From Mycolicibacterium moriokaense (lineage in GTDB: Bacteria; Actinomycetota; Actinomycetes; Mycobacteriales; Mycobacteriaceae), in assembly GCF_003201655.1 (NCBI RefSeq), contig NZ_QJJU01000030.1, forward strand, positions 1-56,413: DNA of 56,413 nucleotides, written 5' to 3'. The notes beneath the pieces are model-generated. The model did not search any database and had not been told where the DNA came from. It saw only the letters and a program-made list of their open reading frames with translations. How positions within the stretch are numbered: the stretch's first letter is position 1; every line of letters begins with the position of its first letter. Of the stretch, positions 43,756 through 52,373 are shown one piece after another. The translations under genes and the position numbers were made by a program.

Positions 43756-44562
43756 ATGGCTGACTACGATGCACAGCCCGGTCGCACGACACCAGCGCAG
43801 GCCGACCTCTCCCAGGCACAGTTGGAGGCCGACGAGATCGACCTGTACACCGGGCTAAGAGGGGTTGCCGGGCTGGTGGCAGGCGCGCGCGGGGTTATCG
43901 ATCTGCTTGGCGACGTGGCGGAGTTCGCGGCGAAAGCGATTCCCGGTGTCGACGGTGTGGGCGTGGCGCTGATCCAGCCGAATGACCACACACCGCGCAT
44001 TCAAACGTGGTCTGCCACAGCGGAGTTGGTGCACGACATCGATGTCATCCAGTACGAGGAGCTTCACGAGGGCCCCTGCATCACGTGTATGGAGTTGAAG
44101 CGGGCAATCGTCAGTGGATCGCTGGGCAGTGACGGTCGGTGGCCGCGCTTCGGCGGGCGGGTGGCTCGGATGGCCATTCATTCGGCACTGTCGCTGCCCC
44201 TTATGGTCGGCGATCAGGTGATCGGCGCGATCAATACCTATGCCCGCGCCCGCGACGCGTTCGGCGAGCACGCCGTGCAGTTGGGCACACAATTCGCCGG
44301 GCCTGCGGCGGTGTCGGTGTACAACGCGCAGCTGTTGGCGGGGGCCCAGGAGCGGACGAAACATCTGCAGCGTGCTCTCGAGAGCCGGGCGGTGATCGAT
44401 CAGGCGATCGGCATCATTCGAAGCCGGTCAGGTGTCAGCGCGGAGGTTGCCTTCGACCGGCTCACCCGGCTGAGCCAGACCGAGAACGTCAAGCTGCATC
44501 TCGTTGCCGAGCGGATGGTGGAGGAGGCGGTGCGGCGCGCCCGGGCGAGACAAAGCCCTTAA
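43756..44562 (+). CDS. GAF-ANTAR RNA-binding regulator 1
   Basis: A 268-residue protein. GAF sensor domain (about 50-195; VDGVGVALIQPNDHT, EELHEGPCITCMELKR, IHSALSLPLMVGDQVIGAIN) followed by an ANTAR domain (about 205-262; RAVIDQAIGIIRSRSGVSAE, AFDRLTRLSQTENVKLHLVA). ANTAR proteins bind dual hexaloop RNA to prevent termination. The paired cysteines in the GAF loop (GPCITC) may sense redox or metal. Converges on the next GAF-ANTAR gene; stops share TTAA at 44559-44562. Confidence 0.88.
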   Translation: MADYDAQPGRTTPAQADLSQAQLEADEIDLYTGLRGVAGLVAGARGVIDLLGDVAEFAAKAIPGVDGVGVALIQPNDHTPRIQTWSATAELVHDIDVIQYEELHEGPCITCMELKRAIVSGSLGSDGRWPRFGGRVARMAIHSALSLPLMVGDQVIGAINTYARARDAFGEHAVQLGTQFAGPAAVSVYNAQLLAGAQERTKHLQRALESRAVIDQAIGIIRSRSGVSAEVAFDRLTRLSQTENVKLHLVAERMVEEAVRRARARQSP

Positions 44563-45317
44563 GTCGGTGGGGCCGAGGCGAATTCGGAGAGTGCCGCCAG
44601 CAGCGCCGGGCGTGACGGCCGGTCGGTCATCAGCCGCCTGGCCACGTCGGTCAGGTGATCGCCGTTGGTGCGCGCATATCTACGCAACAGTTGGAAGGCC
44701 TGCTCGACGGAGACGTCGAGGCTTTCGCGCAGGAAGCCCTTGGCCTGTTCGACGAGGATGCGGCTCGTAAGCGCGGAGCGCAGTTGCGGCATCACGCTCG
44801 AGGGCGTCGGCGAGTGTTCCTGCAGTATGGCGACGGACGCGATGTGGGCCAGGGTTTGGCCGACGAGGAGATCGGCCTCGTCGAGTGCACCGGGGCGGGA
44901 GCCGAACAGGCCGAGGGCTCCGAGCACAATGCCTGCGGCGCGCATCGGGACGGCGTGCACAGAGGCGAAGCCGGCGTCGAGTGCGGCCGGGACAAAGCTC
45001 GGCCAGCGGTCGGCTTCGGCCTGGAGGTCGGCGACGGACACCGGCTGGCCGCTGGAATAGCAGTCCATACAAGGACCTTCGTCGGCCTGTAACTGGAACA
45101 GTTCCAGTTCGCGGGTTTCTTCGGACGTGGCCGCGAGCAGCCGGAGTTGCTCGAGCGGGTCGGCGAGGAGGAGCCCGGCCGACTCGACATCGAGAAGTTC
45201 GGCGCAGCGCTCGGTGAGCTCGGTCAGCAGGTCGACGACGTCGAAGTCGTCGAGCAGGCTGTCGACGAGCGACACGACGGCGTCCAGTACACGAGTTTCA
45301 CGAGGCATCTCAGTCAT
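44559..45317 (-). CDS. GAF-ANTAR RNA-binding regulator 2
   Basis: A 252-residue GAF-ANTAR protein. GAF region about 15-165 has CAELLDVESAGLLLADPLEQ, LQADEGPCMDC and VHAVPMRAAGIVLGALGLFG. The ANTAR domain (about 185-240) has LTSRILVEQAKGFLRESLDV then AFQLLRRYARTNGDHLTDVA. ATG 45317 is preferred to the longer frame because GGAGGGAGGG lies just upstream. Its stop overlaps gene 1's stop in a 4-bp TTAA. Same strand as gene 3, 34 bp apart, so the two are probably co-transcribed. Confidence 0.86.
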   Translation of the reverse strand: MTEMPRETRVLDAVVSLVDSLLDDFDVVDLLTELTERCAELLDVESAGLLLADPLEQLRLLAATSEETRELELFQLQADEGPCMDCYSSGQPVSVADLQAEADRWPSFVPAALDAGFASVHAVPMRAAGIVLGALGLFGSRPGALDEADLLVGQTLAHIASVAILQEHSPTPSSVMPQLRSALTSRILVEQAKGFLRESLDVSVEQAFQLLRRYARTNGDHLTDVARRLMTDRPSRPALLAALSEFASAPPT

Positions 45318-45351
45318 CTCGCCCTCCCTCCTGGGTGTCGTAGGGCGTGCA

Positions 45352-46059
45352 TTAGTCAGCCTCGAGTCTGAGGCGGCGGTCGAGGATGTCGCGGGCGACG
45401 TCGGTGGAGCTGCGGCCAGTGGCGTAGGCATGGGCGCGCAGGCGGATCAGCGCCTCGGCGGGTTCGACGCCGAGTTGGGCTACGAGCATGCCGGTGGCCT
45501 GGCTGACCTCGGCCCGCGACAGCGCGTGAAGTTCGGCCCAGGCGTTGCTCTCCGGATCGTTGATGGCGGCCGCAAGGTCGTCGTTCATCACGTCGAGCAG
45601 AGGGACGCCGGCGAGTTCGGCGGCGACGATGGCCCCGGCGAGATGGTCCTCGTCGAGGCGGCCGGGTCGGGCGCGGAAGAGGTCAAGGGCTCCGATGTGT
45701 TCGCCCGCAACGAGGACGGGCATCGCGAAGACGCCGCGGATCTGATAGGAGAGCAGGGCGGGGCCGTAGATGGGCCAGCGGGCTTCGTCGGGGTCGGCGA
45801 GATCGGCCACGAGTACCGGGCTCCGGGTCGAGACAGAGTCCAGGCAGGGGCCTTCGCCGAGGGTGAACTGGAGTTCGTCGTACGTACGCGCGGGGGCGCC
45901 GCTGGATCCGAGGGTTCCGCTGCTGGCGCCGTCGAAGACGAGCGAAATCGCCGCGGCGTCGATGTCGAAGAGCGACACGCAGGCCTCGCAGAGCCGATCG
46001 GCGGCTTCTACTCCTCGTCGGCCGTCGACGGCGGCGAGGAGTTGGTCGTGGATCGCCAC
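45352..46059 (-). CDS. GAF-ANTAR RNA-binding regulator 3
   Basis: A 235-residue GAF-ANTAR protein. GAF (about 18-150) with CVSLFDIDAAAISLVFDGAS, FTLGEGPCLDS and FAMPVLVAGEHIGALDLFR. ANTAR (about 170-228) with SRAEVSQATGMLVAQLGVEP then ALIRLRAHAYATGRSSTDVA. GTG start. Upstream partner of GAF-ANTAR 2 in a minus-strand pair. Only one cysteine in the GAF ligand loop (GPCLDS) against two in genes 1 and 2, so the three may sense different signals. Confidence 0.86.
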   Translation of the reverse strand: MAIHDQLLAAVDGRRGVEAADRLCEACVSLFDIDAAAISLVFDGASSGTLGSSGAPARTYDELQFTLGEGPCLDSVSTRSPVLVADLADPDEARWPIYGPALLSYQIRGVFAMPVLVAGEHIGALDLFRARPGRLDEDHLAGAIVAAELAGVPLLDVMNDDLAAAINDPESNAWAELHALSRAEVSQATGMLVAQLGVEPAEALIRLRAHAYATGRSSTDVARDILDRRLRLEAD

Positions 46060-46149
46060 ATCTAGCCGAACGGCTGTCGTGGTGGCGCGGTCATACGTCC
46101 ACCATTCACTAGTGACGCCGGTATTACGAGTGCTGGCGGGTTGGCCGCG

Positions 46150-46377
46150 TCAGCAACCGACGCGTGAGAAGAACGCGCCGGCGAAGATAGCGATGATGAG
46201 GGCGATGGTGCCCTGGCCGGAGAGTGCCGCGACGACGACGCCGACGACGGCGGCGATGAAGATCAGGACGAGCAACACGCCGAGCAGCACGCGGTGGCCG
46301 TGGACAGCCGAACTGGGATGAACAGGCCGCACGGGCCGCGGCGCCCCGATGGGGTCTTTGTTATTTGCACCAGTCAT
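46150..46377 (-). CDS. Small membrane protein, 75 aa
   Basis: ATG 46377 with AAGGGA 7 nt upstream. The first ~28 residues are hydrophilic and Pro-rich; residues ~29-70 form two hydrophobic segments (VLLGVLLVLIFIAAVVGVVV and GTIALIIAIFAGAFF), ending FSRVGC. A longer upstream reading of the same frame overlaps the LLM gene and is not credible. Family unknown. Confidence 0.6.
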   Translation of the reverse strand: MTGANNKDPIGAPRPVRPVHPSSAVHGHRVLLGVLLVLIFIAAVVGVVVAALSGQGTIALIIAIFAGAFFSRVGC

Positions 46378-46530
46378 TGGCCGTCCCTTCGTTGTGTGAC
46401 AGCGCACACAATGTAGCGCACAAGTGACGACCCTCACAGCACGGTCAGATTGCAACTTGTATACCCGCTGGCAAATACCGGTGGTTAGTGGAACTACTGG
46501 TGTCGCACTTGCCCGGCGTACTGTTCCACC

Positions 46531-47538
46531 GTGCACGTCGACGTGATGACGGTTCCGCAGCCGTTGGCCACGGTCGGGGACTTGGCGCGACGGACGCAGG
46601 CGGCGGGTTTCGACGGGATGCTGTTCACCGAGACGGGTCGGACCGCGTATCTCAACGCAGCGGTGGCGTCGCAAGCCGCGCCCGGGCTGGAACTCTCGAC
46701 GGGTGTCGCGGTTGCGTTTCCGCGGAGTCCTTTCGTGACGGCGGCAACGGCGTGGGAATTGCAGGAGGCGACCGGCGGGAAGTTTCGCCTGGGCCTCGGC
46801 ACGCAGGTTCGCACACATATCGTGCGGCGGTATGGCATGGAGTTCGAGCGTCCGGGTCCGCGGCTGCGTGACTATGTGCGCGCGGTGAAGGCGTGTTTCG
46901 CAGCGTTCCGAACGGGGACGCTCGACCACCATGGCGATTTCTACAGCTTGGACTTCATCACACCACAGTGGAGCGCAGGGCCGATCGATGCACCGGATCC
47001 GAAAGTCGATGTGGCGGCGGTGAATCCATGGATGCTACGGATGGCGGGTGAGGTTGCGGACGGAGTGCATGTGCATCCGCTGGGAGAGCCCGGTTATATC
47101 GGGCGACACGTGCTGCCGAATGTGGCTGAGGGAGCGGCGAAGTCGGGGCGCTCGACGTCGGACATCGCGGTGATCGTGCCGGTCATGACGATCGTCGGTG
47201 ACAGCGGCGAAGAACGCCACAACGAGCGCGAGTTTGTGCGAGCCAGCATGAGCTTTTACGGAAGCACACCCAACTACGCGTTCATCTGGGACGAAGCCGG
47301 CTTTGAGGGAACGACCGCCCGCATCCGGGAGAAGCAGAAGGCCGGTGACTTCAAGGGAATGGCGGCGCAGATCACCGACGAACACATCGCGACGTTCGCC
47401 ACCGAGTCGACCTGGGACGGTTTGGCCGACGCGCTGATCGCGAAGTACGGCCACATCGCAACGCGCATCGTTCTGTACAACGCCATCGGCGAGCGCCTCG
47501 AGCGATATGGCGCTGTCGCGCAACGTATTTCGGCCTAG
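46531..47538 (+). CDS. F420-dependent LLM-class oxidoreductase
   Basis: A 335-residue luciferase-like TIM-barrel enzyme. Typical motifs: ARRTQAAGFDGMLFTETGRT, LELSTGVAVAFPRSPFVTA, FRLGLGTQVRTHIVRRYGME and a central VNPWMLRMAGEVADGVHVHP. The family uses coenzyme F420, abundant in mycobacteria, to oxidise or reduce small molecules; substrate unknown. GTG at 46531. Its TAG stop shares CTAG with the stop of the convergent L,D-transpeptidase. Confidence 0.88.
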   Translation: MHVDVMTVPQPLATVGDLARRTQAAGFDGMLFTETGRTAYLNAAVASQAAPGLELSTGVAVAFPRSPFVTAATAWELQEATGGKFRLGLGTQVRTHIVRRYGMEFERPGPRLRDYVRAVKACFAAFRTGTLDHHGDFYSLDFITPQWSAGPIDAPDPKVDVAAVNPWMLRMAGEVADGVHVHPLGEPGYIGRHVLPNVAEGAAKSGRSTSDIAVIVPVMTIVGDSGEERHNEREFVRASMSFYGSTPNYAFIWDEAGFEGTTARIREKQKAGDFKGMAAQITDEHIATFATESTWDGLADALIAKYGHIATRIVLYNAIGERLERYGAVAQRISA

Positions 47539-48806
47539 GACGCCAGAGCGCTGCCCTTGCGCCACTCGTCCCATGGCACGGTCCAGTCGCCGTTATCCCA
47601 CAGCTTCAGCGACGACCCGCCGGTGTTGCGTATCTCGACGATGTCGCCGGGTACGGAGAAGTTGTAGAACCATTGCGCGTTATCGCTGTTGAGGTTCAGA
47701 CAGCCGTGGCTGGTATCGGTATTGCCCTGCGCCCACACCGTCGCGTTGAGCTGGTGGAGGTAGATGCCGTCCTTGCTGATGCGGGTGGCGTACGGGATGG
47801 TCTCGCGGTAACCAAGGCGGGAATTGATGGGCAGGCCGAAGGTCGAGGAGTCCATGATCACCGGGTTGGCCTTGTCCATGACGGTGTAGACACCGTTCGG
47901 GGTCCAAAAGCTGACGGTGGTATCGCCGATGGTTTCGGAGCCGCCCATGCCCATCGAGGTCGGCATGGTTCGGACGACCTTGCCGTTCTCGGACACGGTG
48001 ACTTGCTTGGTGTTGTCGTCGGCGACGGAGATGTGCGAGTCGCCGATGCGGAACGAGAGGTGCTCGTCTTCCTGGCCGTAGAGCCCGTCGCCCAGCGGAG
48101 TGCCGAAGAGGTTGGCCGCGATGGTGACGGATGTGCCTGGGGCGTAATACTTCTCGGGCCGCCAGTGCGCGGTCTGGTCGTCGAGCCAGTTCCATGACCC
48201 GGCGGTCGGGGGGTTGGTGGTGACGACCATGTGACGTTCGGCGTTGGCCTTGTTGTCGATGGGCTCGTCGAACTTCGCGACGATCACCATGCCGATGCCG
48301 TACGTTGCGCCGCCCTGCAGCAGGCCGCCGCCGGTGGTGTCGAGGTAGACCTCGGTCTGGTTGCCGGGGGTCAGGGTGCTGAAGCTGGACGTCTGGCGGG
48401 TCGGCATGCCGTTGGGCCCGCGAGCGGTGATGGTCATGGTGTAGGTGCGGCCATAACCGAGTTGATCGGTCGGCTTCCACACCGTCGCGTCCGGGGTGAG
48501 CACGCCGGCGATCACCTTGCCGGAGTCACTGCGCATCTCGACTGCGGTGATCGTCCCGACGGTGGCGGTGACAAGTACGGGACCCGAGGGGCTGACGTGG
48601 TCTGAGCCCGAGGACGGTGCCGTCCACACCGCGGCGGGCTGCGGCGGCGCGGGCTGCGATGCGGCCTGCGGGACGGGGGTGGCGGTCAGCGAGTGGCAGT
48701 GGTCGCCGCAGTCTGGAGTGGTCGAGAGGACGACACCGCCGAGGATTGCCATGACGGCGCACACGGCCGCCAGGCAGGCACCGCGGACACGGCGGGTAGA
48801 CGTCAA
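47535..48806 (-). CDS. L,D-transpeptidase with Ig-like domains
   Basis: A 423-residue envelope enzyme that forms 3-3 peptidoglycan cross-links. Signal anchor at about 10-28, Thr/Pro-rich stretch, two bacterial Ig-like domains (about 70-165 and 165-265), then the YkuD catalytic domain (about 270-400) with YLHQLN and SHGCLN, catalytic Cys369 and His367. A C-terminal WDNGDWTVPWDEWR tail is typical of mycobacterial Ldt enzymes. It is most like the LdtMt2 group. Sensitive to carbapenems as a family. ATG 48806. Convergent with the LLM gene. Confidence 0.92.
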   Translation of the reverse strand: MTSTRRVRGACLAAVCAVMAILGGVVLSTTPDCGDHCHSLTATPVPQAASQPAPPQPAAVWTAPSSGSDHVSPSGPVLVTATVGTITAVEMRSDSGKVIAGVLTPDATVWKPTDQLGYGRTYTMTITARGPNGMPTRQTSSFSTLTPGNQTEVYLDTTGGGLLQGGATYGIGMVIVAKFDEPIDNKANAERHMVVTTNPPTAGSWNWLDDQTAHWRPEKYYAPGTSVTIAANLFGTPLGDGLYGQEDEHLSFRIGDSHISVADDNTKQVTVSENGKVVRTMPTSMGMGGSETIGDTTVSFWTPNGVYTVMDKANPVIMDSSTFGLPINSRLGYRETIPYATRISKDGIYLHQLNATVWAQGNTDTSHGCLNLNSDNAQWFYNFSVPGDIVEIRNTGGSSLKLWDNGDWTVPWDEWRKGSALAS

Positions 48807-48936
48807 CTGAACTCCATTGTGTTGTTCGGCGAAAGCCGGGACGGGTCAATATTAGACAGAGGGTCTCGGGGTGCGCGCAACTCGGCTGAGCTGTACGGAT
48901 TCGTAATCGGCTCGTTGCGCGAGCGAACTCAGGGCT

Positions 48937-49398
48937 TCATTGAGCCGGGTCTGCAGCGGTCCAGTCGTAGGGCAGGAACTTTCCATCAAGTGTCACTACG
49001 ACGCGGTCGCCTGCCTGGTTCGACTTCTTCTCAATGTTCACGCTGAAGTTGATGGCGCTCATGATGCCGTCGCCGAATTCCTCGTGGATGAGCTCCTTAA
49101 TGGCGCCGCCGTAGACCTGGAGGACTTCGTAGAAGCGGTAGACGGTCGGGTCGGTGGGCACCGCGGCGGGAAGGCCGCCGCGCATCGGGACGGCGGCGAG
49201 CACGGGCACGGCTGACGCGTCGAGACCCAGCAGCTCGACGAGTTGGTGACCCTGCTCGGGCGGGATGGGGTGCTGCCCGAGGAGGGCGGCCGTGGTCCAG
49301 ACGACGGGCTTGCCGATGGCGTCGGCAAGCTGTTGCCAGGTCAGGCCTTTGGCGAGGCGCGCGGCGACGATCTGCTGAGTGATGTCCTCTCGGGTCAT
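48937..49398 (-). CDS. cynS: Cyanate hydratase (cyanase)
   Basis: A 153-residue cyanase that converts cyanate and bicarbonate to ammonia and CO2 via carbamate. The N-terminal HTH-like domain (about 8-60) precedes the catalytic domain. Catalytic Arg88, Glu91 (YRFYE) and Ser114 (MSAINFS) match E. coli Arg96, Glu99 and Ser122 with a constant offset of 8. No carbonic anhydrase or cynT/cynR partner is adjacent, so bicarbonate must come from elsewhere. ATG 49398. Confidence 0.95.
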   Translation of the reverse strand: MTREDITQQIVAARLAKGLTWQQLADAIGKPVVWTTAALLGQHPIPPEQGHQLVELLGLDASAVPVLAAVPMRGGLPAAVPTDPTVYRFYEVLQVYGGAIKELIHEEFGDGIMSAINFSVNIEKKSNQAGDRVVVTLDGKFLPYDWTAADPAQ

Positions 49399-49449
49399 GC
49401 ACCCATCATCGTGCTGCGCGCCCCGCGGCGCTCAGTGGTGACGGAACAA

Positions 49450-50070
49450 TCAGCGATGGCCGCCGCCGCCGCCGCCGCTGTTGAACCCTGGCTCAGCCAC
49501 CTCCGCTGGGGTGAGCTCGAAGGGGGCCGGTGCCACAACGGCGGGTGCGACTTCATTGCCGCCGGTCATGCCACCGCCGTCGGTCGCTCCGCCGGTGGGT
49601 GCACCGCCGATGTCCTCAGTCGTCTCTCCCGCGACGTCCCCGGCGCCACTACTGATCGGGCGGGGTGAGACCCAACCAAGCAGATCCCGGCCGCTGGTGT
49701 TGTACACGACGCTGTTGGGGATGTCGCCGACGACGTCGAAGTAGAGCTTGCCGGGAATTCCGCCACCGATGACCGGGTAGTTGTCGCCGCTCTGAGCGCG
49801 GGCGTTGAAGTTCGGGGCTAGGGGAATGCCCCCTTCGGAGGTCACGTTCGCTTCATACAACTTGCCGTTATGGAACACGGCGTCCGAACTCGGTTTTAGC
49901 CCGAGAACCGTATAAGTGATCATCGGGTTGCCGTAGGCATCGTTCAGTGACTCCGGCTGACCGAACGTCTTGATGTTGTCAATCGCTGACGCCGGCGCCG
50001 CCGTGGCGGCCGCCATGCCGATCGCAACTGCGGTGACACCGATAGGTGCCACAAGCTTCTGGATCTTCAC
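49450..50070 (-). CDS. MPT63/DUF1942-family secreted protein with Gly-rich tail
   Basis: A 206-residue exported protein. Signal peptide about 1-29 (VTAVAIGMAAATAAPASA, cleavage after ASA). The DUF1942 immunoglobulin-like domain (about 30-135) has the YTVLGLKPSSDAVFHNGKLY and NFNARAQSG motifs. The ~70-residue C-terminal extension is Gly/Thr/Pro/Ala-rich and ends GGGGGGHR, absent from classical MPT63. Function of MPT63 proteins is unknown; they are abundant antigens. Divergent from the DUF218 gene. Confidence 0.85.
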   Translation of the reverse strand: MKIQKLVAPIGVTAVAIGMAAATAAPASAIDNIKTFGQPESLNDAYGNPMITYTVLGLKPSSDAVFHNGKLYEANVTSEGGIPLAPNFNARAQSGDNYPVIGGGIPGKLYFDVVGDIPNSVVYNTSGRDLLGWVSPRPISSGAGDVAGETTEDIGGAPTGGATDGGGMTGGNEVAPAVVAPAPFELTPAEVAEPGFNSGGGGGGHR

Positions 50071-50241
50071 CCTTACTCCCTTGCTGTGCCGACGCTGTAT
50101 TCATCGCGGACGTTACCCTGCTAAATCGGCGTCGAAACGCGAATTGCCGCAATCACACGTTGCGTAACACGAGACTCCGTTGACTCGATTACAACGCCAT
50201 TAACCGAGAACTCATTAGCCCCAAACGTTGTGGGAGGGCGT

Positions 50242-50820
50242 GTGCGACGCAGATGGATGGCGGCAGCCGGTGCGGTTGTGGTGGCTCTCGCGGCGACGCT
50301 GGGCGGAGTGTCGCCAGCGGTGTCACAGGCTGAGCCCGCGGCGGCAACGAAGGACTTCTCGAAGCCAGCGATCGTGATTCTTGGTTACGGGCTGGCACCG
50401 GACGGCTCGATGCGCGCGATTCTGCGGCGGCGAGTGATGACGGGTCTGATTGTGGCGCAGTTCTTCCCGCAGTCGCCGGTCATCGTGACGGGAGGCAACC
50501 CGCAGAACGGCAAGACGGAGGCGGGGCAGATGGCTGGGATGCTTCGGCTCCTTGGGTTTCCGGCGGACCGAATCATTGTGGAGGACAAGGCGAATAGCAC
50601 GGTGCAGAACGCTCAGTTCTCGGTGCCGCTGGCCAAGGAGGCCGCCACGTCAGGGATCATTCTGGTGACGTCAACGACGCATCAGGGGCGCGCCGATGGG
50701 GACTTCGCCGACGCGGGCGGCAACCTGCTGGCGACGGTGAGCTACCCGGACGGGAATCCGTCGGTCAACGTCGCGCAGTTCGCGCATGATGCGATCAGTC
50801 CGTTCGTCAACGTGGGCTAG
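50242..50820 (+). CDS. DUF218/YdcF-family exported protein
   Basis: A 192-residue protein with an N-terminal signal/anchor (about 6-25) and a DUF218 (ElyC/SanA/YdcF) domain: AIVILGYGLAPDGSM, VIVTGGNPQNGKTEAGQMAGML and VEDKANSTVQNA, then a TSTTHQGRA segment. These proteins bind nucleotide-like ligands and, in E. coli, affect envelope synthesis. GTG 50242 chosen because GGGAGGG lies 4 nt upstream; a GTG at 50230 precedes that site. Family function in mycobacteria unknown. Confidence 0.82.
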   Translation: MRRRWMAAAGAVVVALAATLGGVSPAVSQAEPAAATKDFSKPAIVILGYGLAPDGSMRAILRRRVMTGLIVAQFFPQSPVIVTGGNPQNGKTEAGQMAGMLRLLGFPADRIIVEDKANSTVQNAQFSVPLAKEAATSGIILVTSTTHQGRADGDFADAGGNLLATVSYPDGNPSVNVAQFAHDAISPFVNVG

Positions 50821-50846
50821 CGCGGCTGCCGCGGAGTGTTCGTGAT

Positions 50847-50963
50847 GCCCGCCTCTGAGCGACAACCACATTTGCACAGGTCACGACCGCACGGCGAGTG
50901 CAACGGCCAGCGACAATGGTTGGTCGTCAGCGCTGGTCAACAGGTTGTCGCTCAGAGGTGGGC
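50847..50963. repeat. Short inverted-repeat element, family 'GCCCRCCTYTGAGCGAC' copy 2 (MITE-like)
   Basis: A 117-bp element with 21-bp terminal inverted arms, one mismatch: GCCCGCCTCTGAGCGACAACC at 50847 and the reverse complement of GCCCACCTCTGAGCGACAACC at 50943-50963. The interior has no ORF. It starts 27 bp after the DUF218 stop, almost the same offset as copy 1 after the kinase stop, and lies at the edge of the toxin island. Confidence 0.7.
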
Positions 50964-51007
50964 AAGCGAAAAGGCCGTCGATTGGTGCGCTGGGATACCT
51001 GCCGTGG

Positions 51008-51087
51008 GCGATATCGTGACTGCTGGGTGCTGAGCCCTTGGCGAGTAACCGGCGTAGTGCGCCGTCGAGGTTTCGGAGGAGTCCGAC
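51008..51087 (+). promoter_or_regulatory. Shared leader, copy A, directly upstream of the barnase-type toxin gene
   Basis: Starts GCGATATCGTGA (51008-51019). The 51037-51087 core, from CTTGGCGAGT to GAGTCCGAC, matches 54854-54902 with a 2-nt gap and about 3 substitutions. It includes GGAGGA, which serves as the ribosome site for the ATG at 51091, and ends 3 nt before that ATG. Probably promoter plus translation-initiation region of the toxin family. Confidence 0.7.
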
Positions 51088-51090
51088 GAT

Positions 51091-52362
51091 ATGGCGCCGG
51101 TCCTCGAGGTCGACGTAGACGCACTGAACGCTGACGGCAGGCGGCTGGAGTCGCTCGGGCATCCGCTCGCGCAGTCGAACTGTGCACCACCGGGTTCTGA
51201 TTCAGTGTCGCTCGGCGCGGCGAGGGCGTTGAATGCACACGAGATGGCACTAATCGATGTGCTGGAATACGCGACTCGGGTCCGAGAGACCGGGGGCGCG
51301 GTTCTCAGGTCAGCTGCAGTGGCGTTTGAACTGGCGGATCGAGCGGGTGCGGAGTCGATCCACCGCGTGGACAACACCAATGCGCCGCCAATCGCGCCTT
51401 CGTCGGGCCCGCTGCAGATGCCGGCGCTGCCGCTCGTGCCGCATCAGCCGCCCATTGCGAGCATTCCCGAGCTGCCGGCGCTGCCGTCGGTCGGAGGCGA
51501 GCAGTTCTCCGCCGACTTGCATTCAGGTCCGGGACCGGCTGATCTCCGGGACTTTTCGCGCACTTGGCACAACTACGGCCAAGACATCACCCGCTGTGCT
51601 GATGACACCCGATCGGTGGGTGTCAAGGTCAACGAGCATTGGTCAAGTGGGGACAAAGCCGCCAACAACATCATGGACCAGGCGAGGTGGTTGGACTCCG
51701 CGGCCGCGTGGGCAGAGCGGCTTTCGGTTGCGGCGGAGGCGGTGGCGCATGCTTTCGATATCGCCAAGCAGGACACGCCTACACCGGATGAGTTCGCCAA
51801 CGCCGAGTCAGATGTGATGGAGGCCGCTGCGCTCATGGCTGTGTCGCCGGCAATCGGCATGATCGAGTACCAACAGGCGACATCTCGTTATGCCGATTTG
51901 GTTGCGACGGCGGAAGAGTCCGCGAAGCAGTACCACGCTTCGGTCGGCGCAGCGCTGACCGGAGTCGGCAACCCGATCGTCCCGTGCCCGCCGATCGCCA
52001 GCAAGGCTGACATCCCCAACATTCCGCTTCCGCCCGTCCGATCTGGGTCCGTGCCGCCCGACGTGGTCTACAACGCGGATCAGATTCCCGGCGCCCCGAA
52101 GGGGCCGGAAATCAAGATCGGCAACACAACCAAAGAGACGGTCTTCCTCAATGGCAGACAGTTCGTCGGTGGCGACCAATGGATGAACATGTTCGGCGAC
52201 CTGCCGACAGTTGACTCATCGGGTTCGCCAATCAAGTACTACGAATACGACAGGTATCCGTACACGCCCGGTGTGAACCGCGGCACCGATCGCATAATCA
52301 TCGGCACTGACGGCAACAGATATTTCACTCATGACCACTACACGACCTTCATTAGATTCTGA
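51091..52362 (+). CDS. Polymorphic toxin: ESX/WXG-type N-terminus with barnase-like RNase C-terminus
   Basis: A 423-residue modular effector. Residues ~1-95 and ~150-310 are long alanine-rich amphipathic helices (VDVDALNADGRRLESLGHPL; WLDSAAAWAERLSVAAEAVA) of the kind carried by type VII substrates. They are separated by a Pro-rich linker (LPLVPHQPP, LPALPSV). The last ~80 residues are a microbial RNase of the barnase/N1 family with all catalytic residues: Glu385 (YEYD), Arg397 and Arg401 (NRGTDRI) and His416 (HDHYTTF). No Sec signal peptide, so export by an ESX system is likely but inferred. The immunity gene starts 11 bp after the stop. Confidence 0.9.
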   Translation: MAPVLEVDVDALNADGRRLESLGHPLAQSNCAPPGSDSVSLGAARALNAHEMALIDVLEYATRVRETGGAVLRSAAVAFELADRAGAESIHRVDNTNAPPIAPSSGPLQMPALPLVPHQPPIASIPELPALPSVGGEQFSADLHSGPGPADLRDFSRTWHNYGQDITRCADDTRSVGVKVNEHWSSGDKAANNIMDQARWLDSAAAWAERLSVAAEAVAHAFDIAKQDTPTPDEFANAESDVMEAAALMAVSPAIGMIEYQQATSRYADLVATAEESAKQYHASVGAALTGVGNPIVPCPPIASKADIPNIPLPPVRSGSVPPDVVYNADQIPGAPKGPEIKIGNTTKETVFLNGRQFVGGDQWMNMFGDLPTVDSSGSPIKYYEYDRYPYTPGVNRGTDRIIIGTDGNRYFTHDHYTTFIRF

Positions 52363-52373
52363 GGAGAACCACG

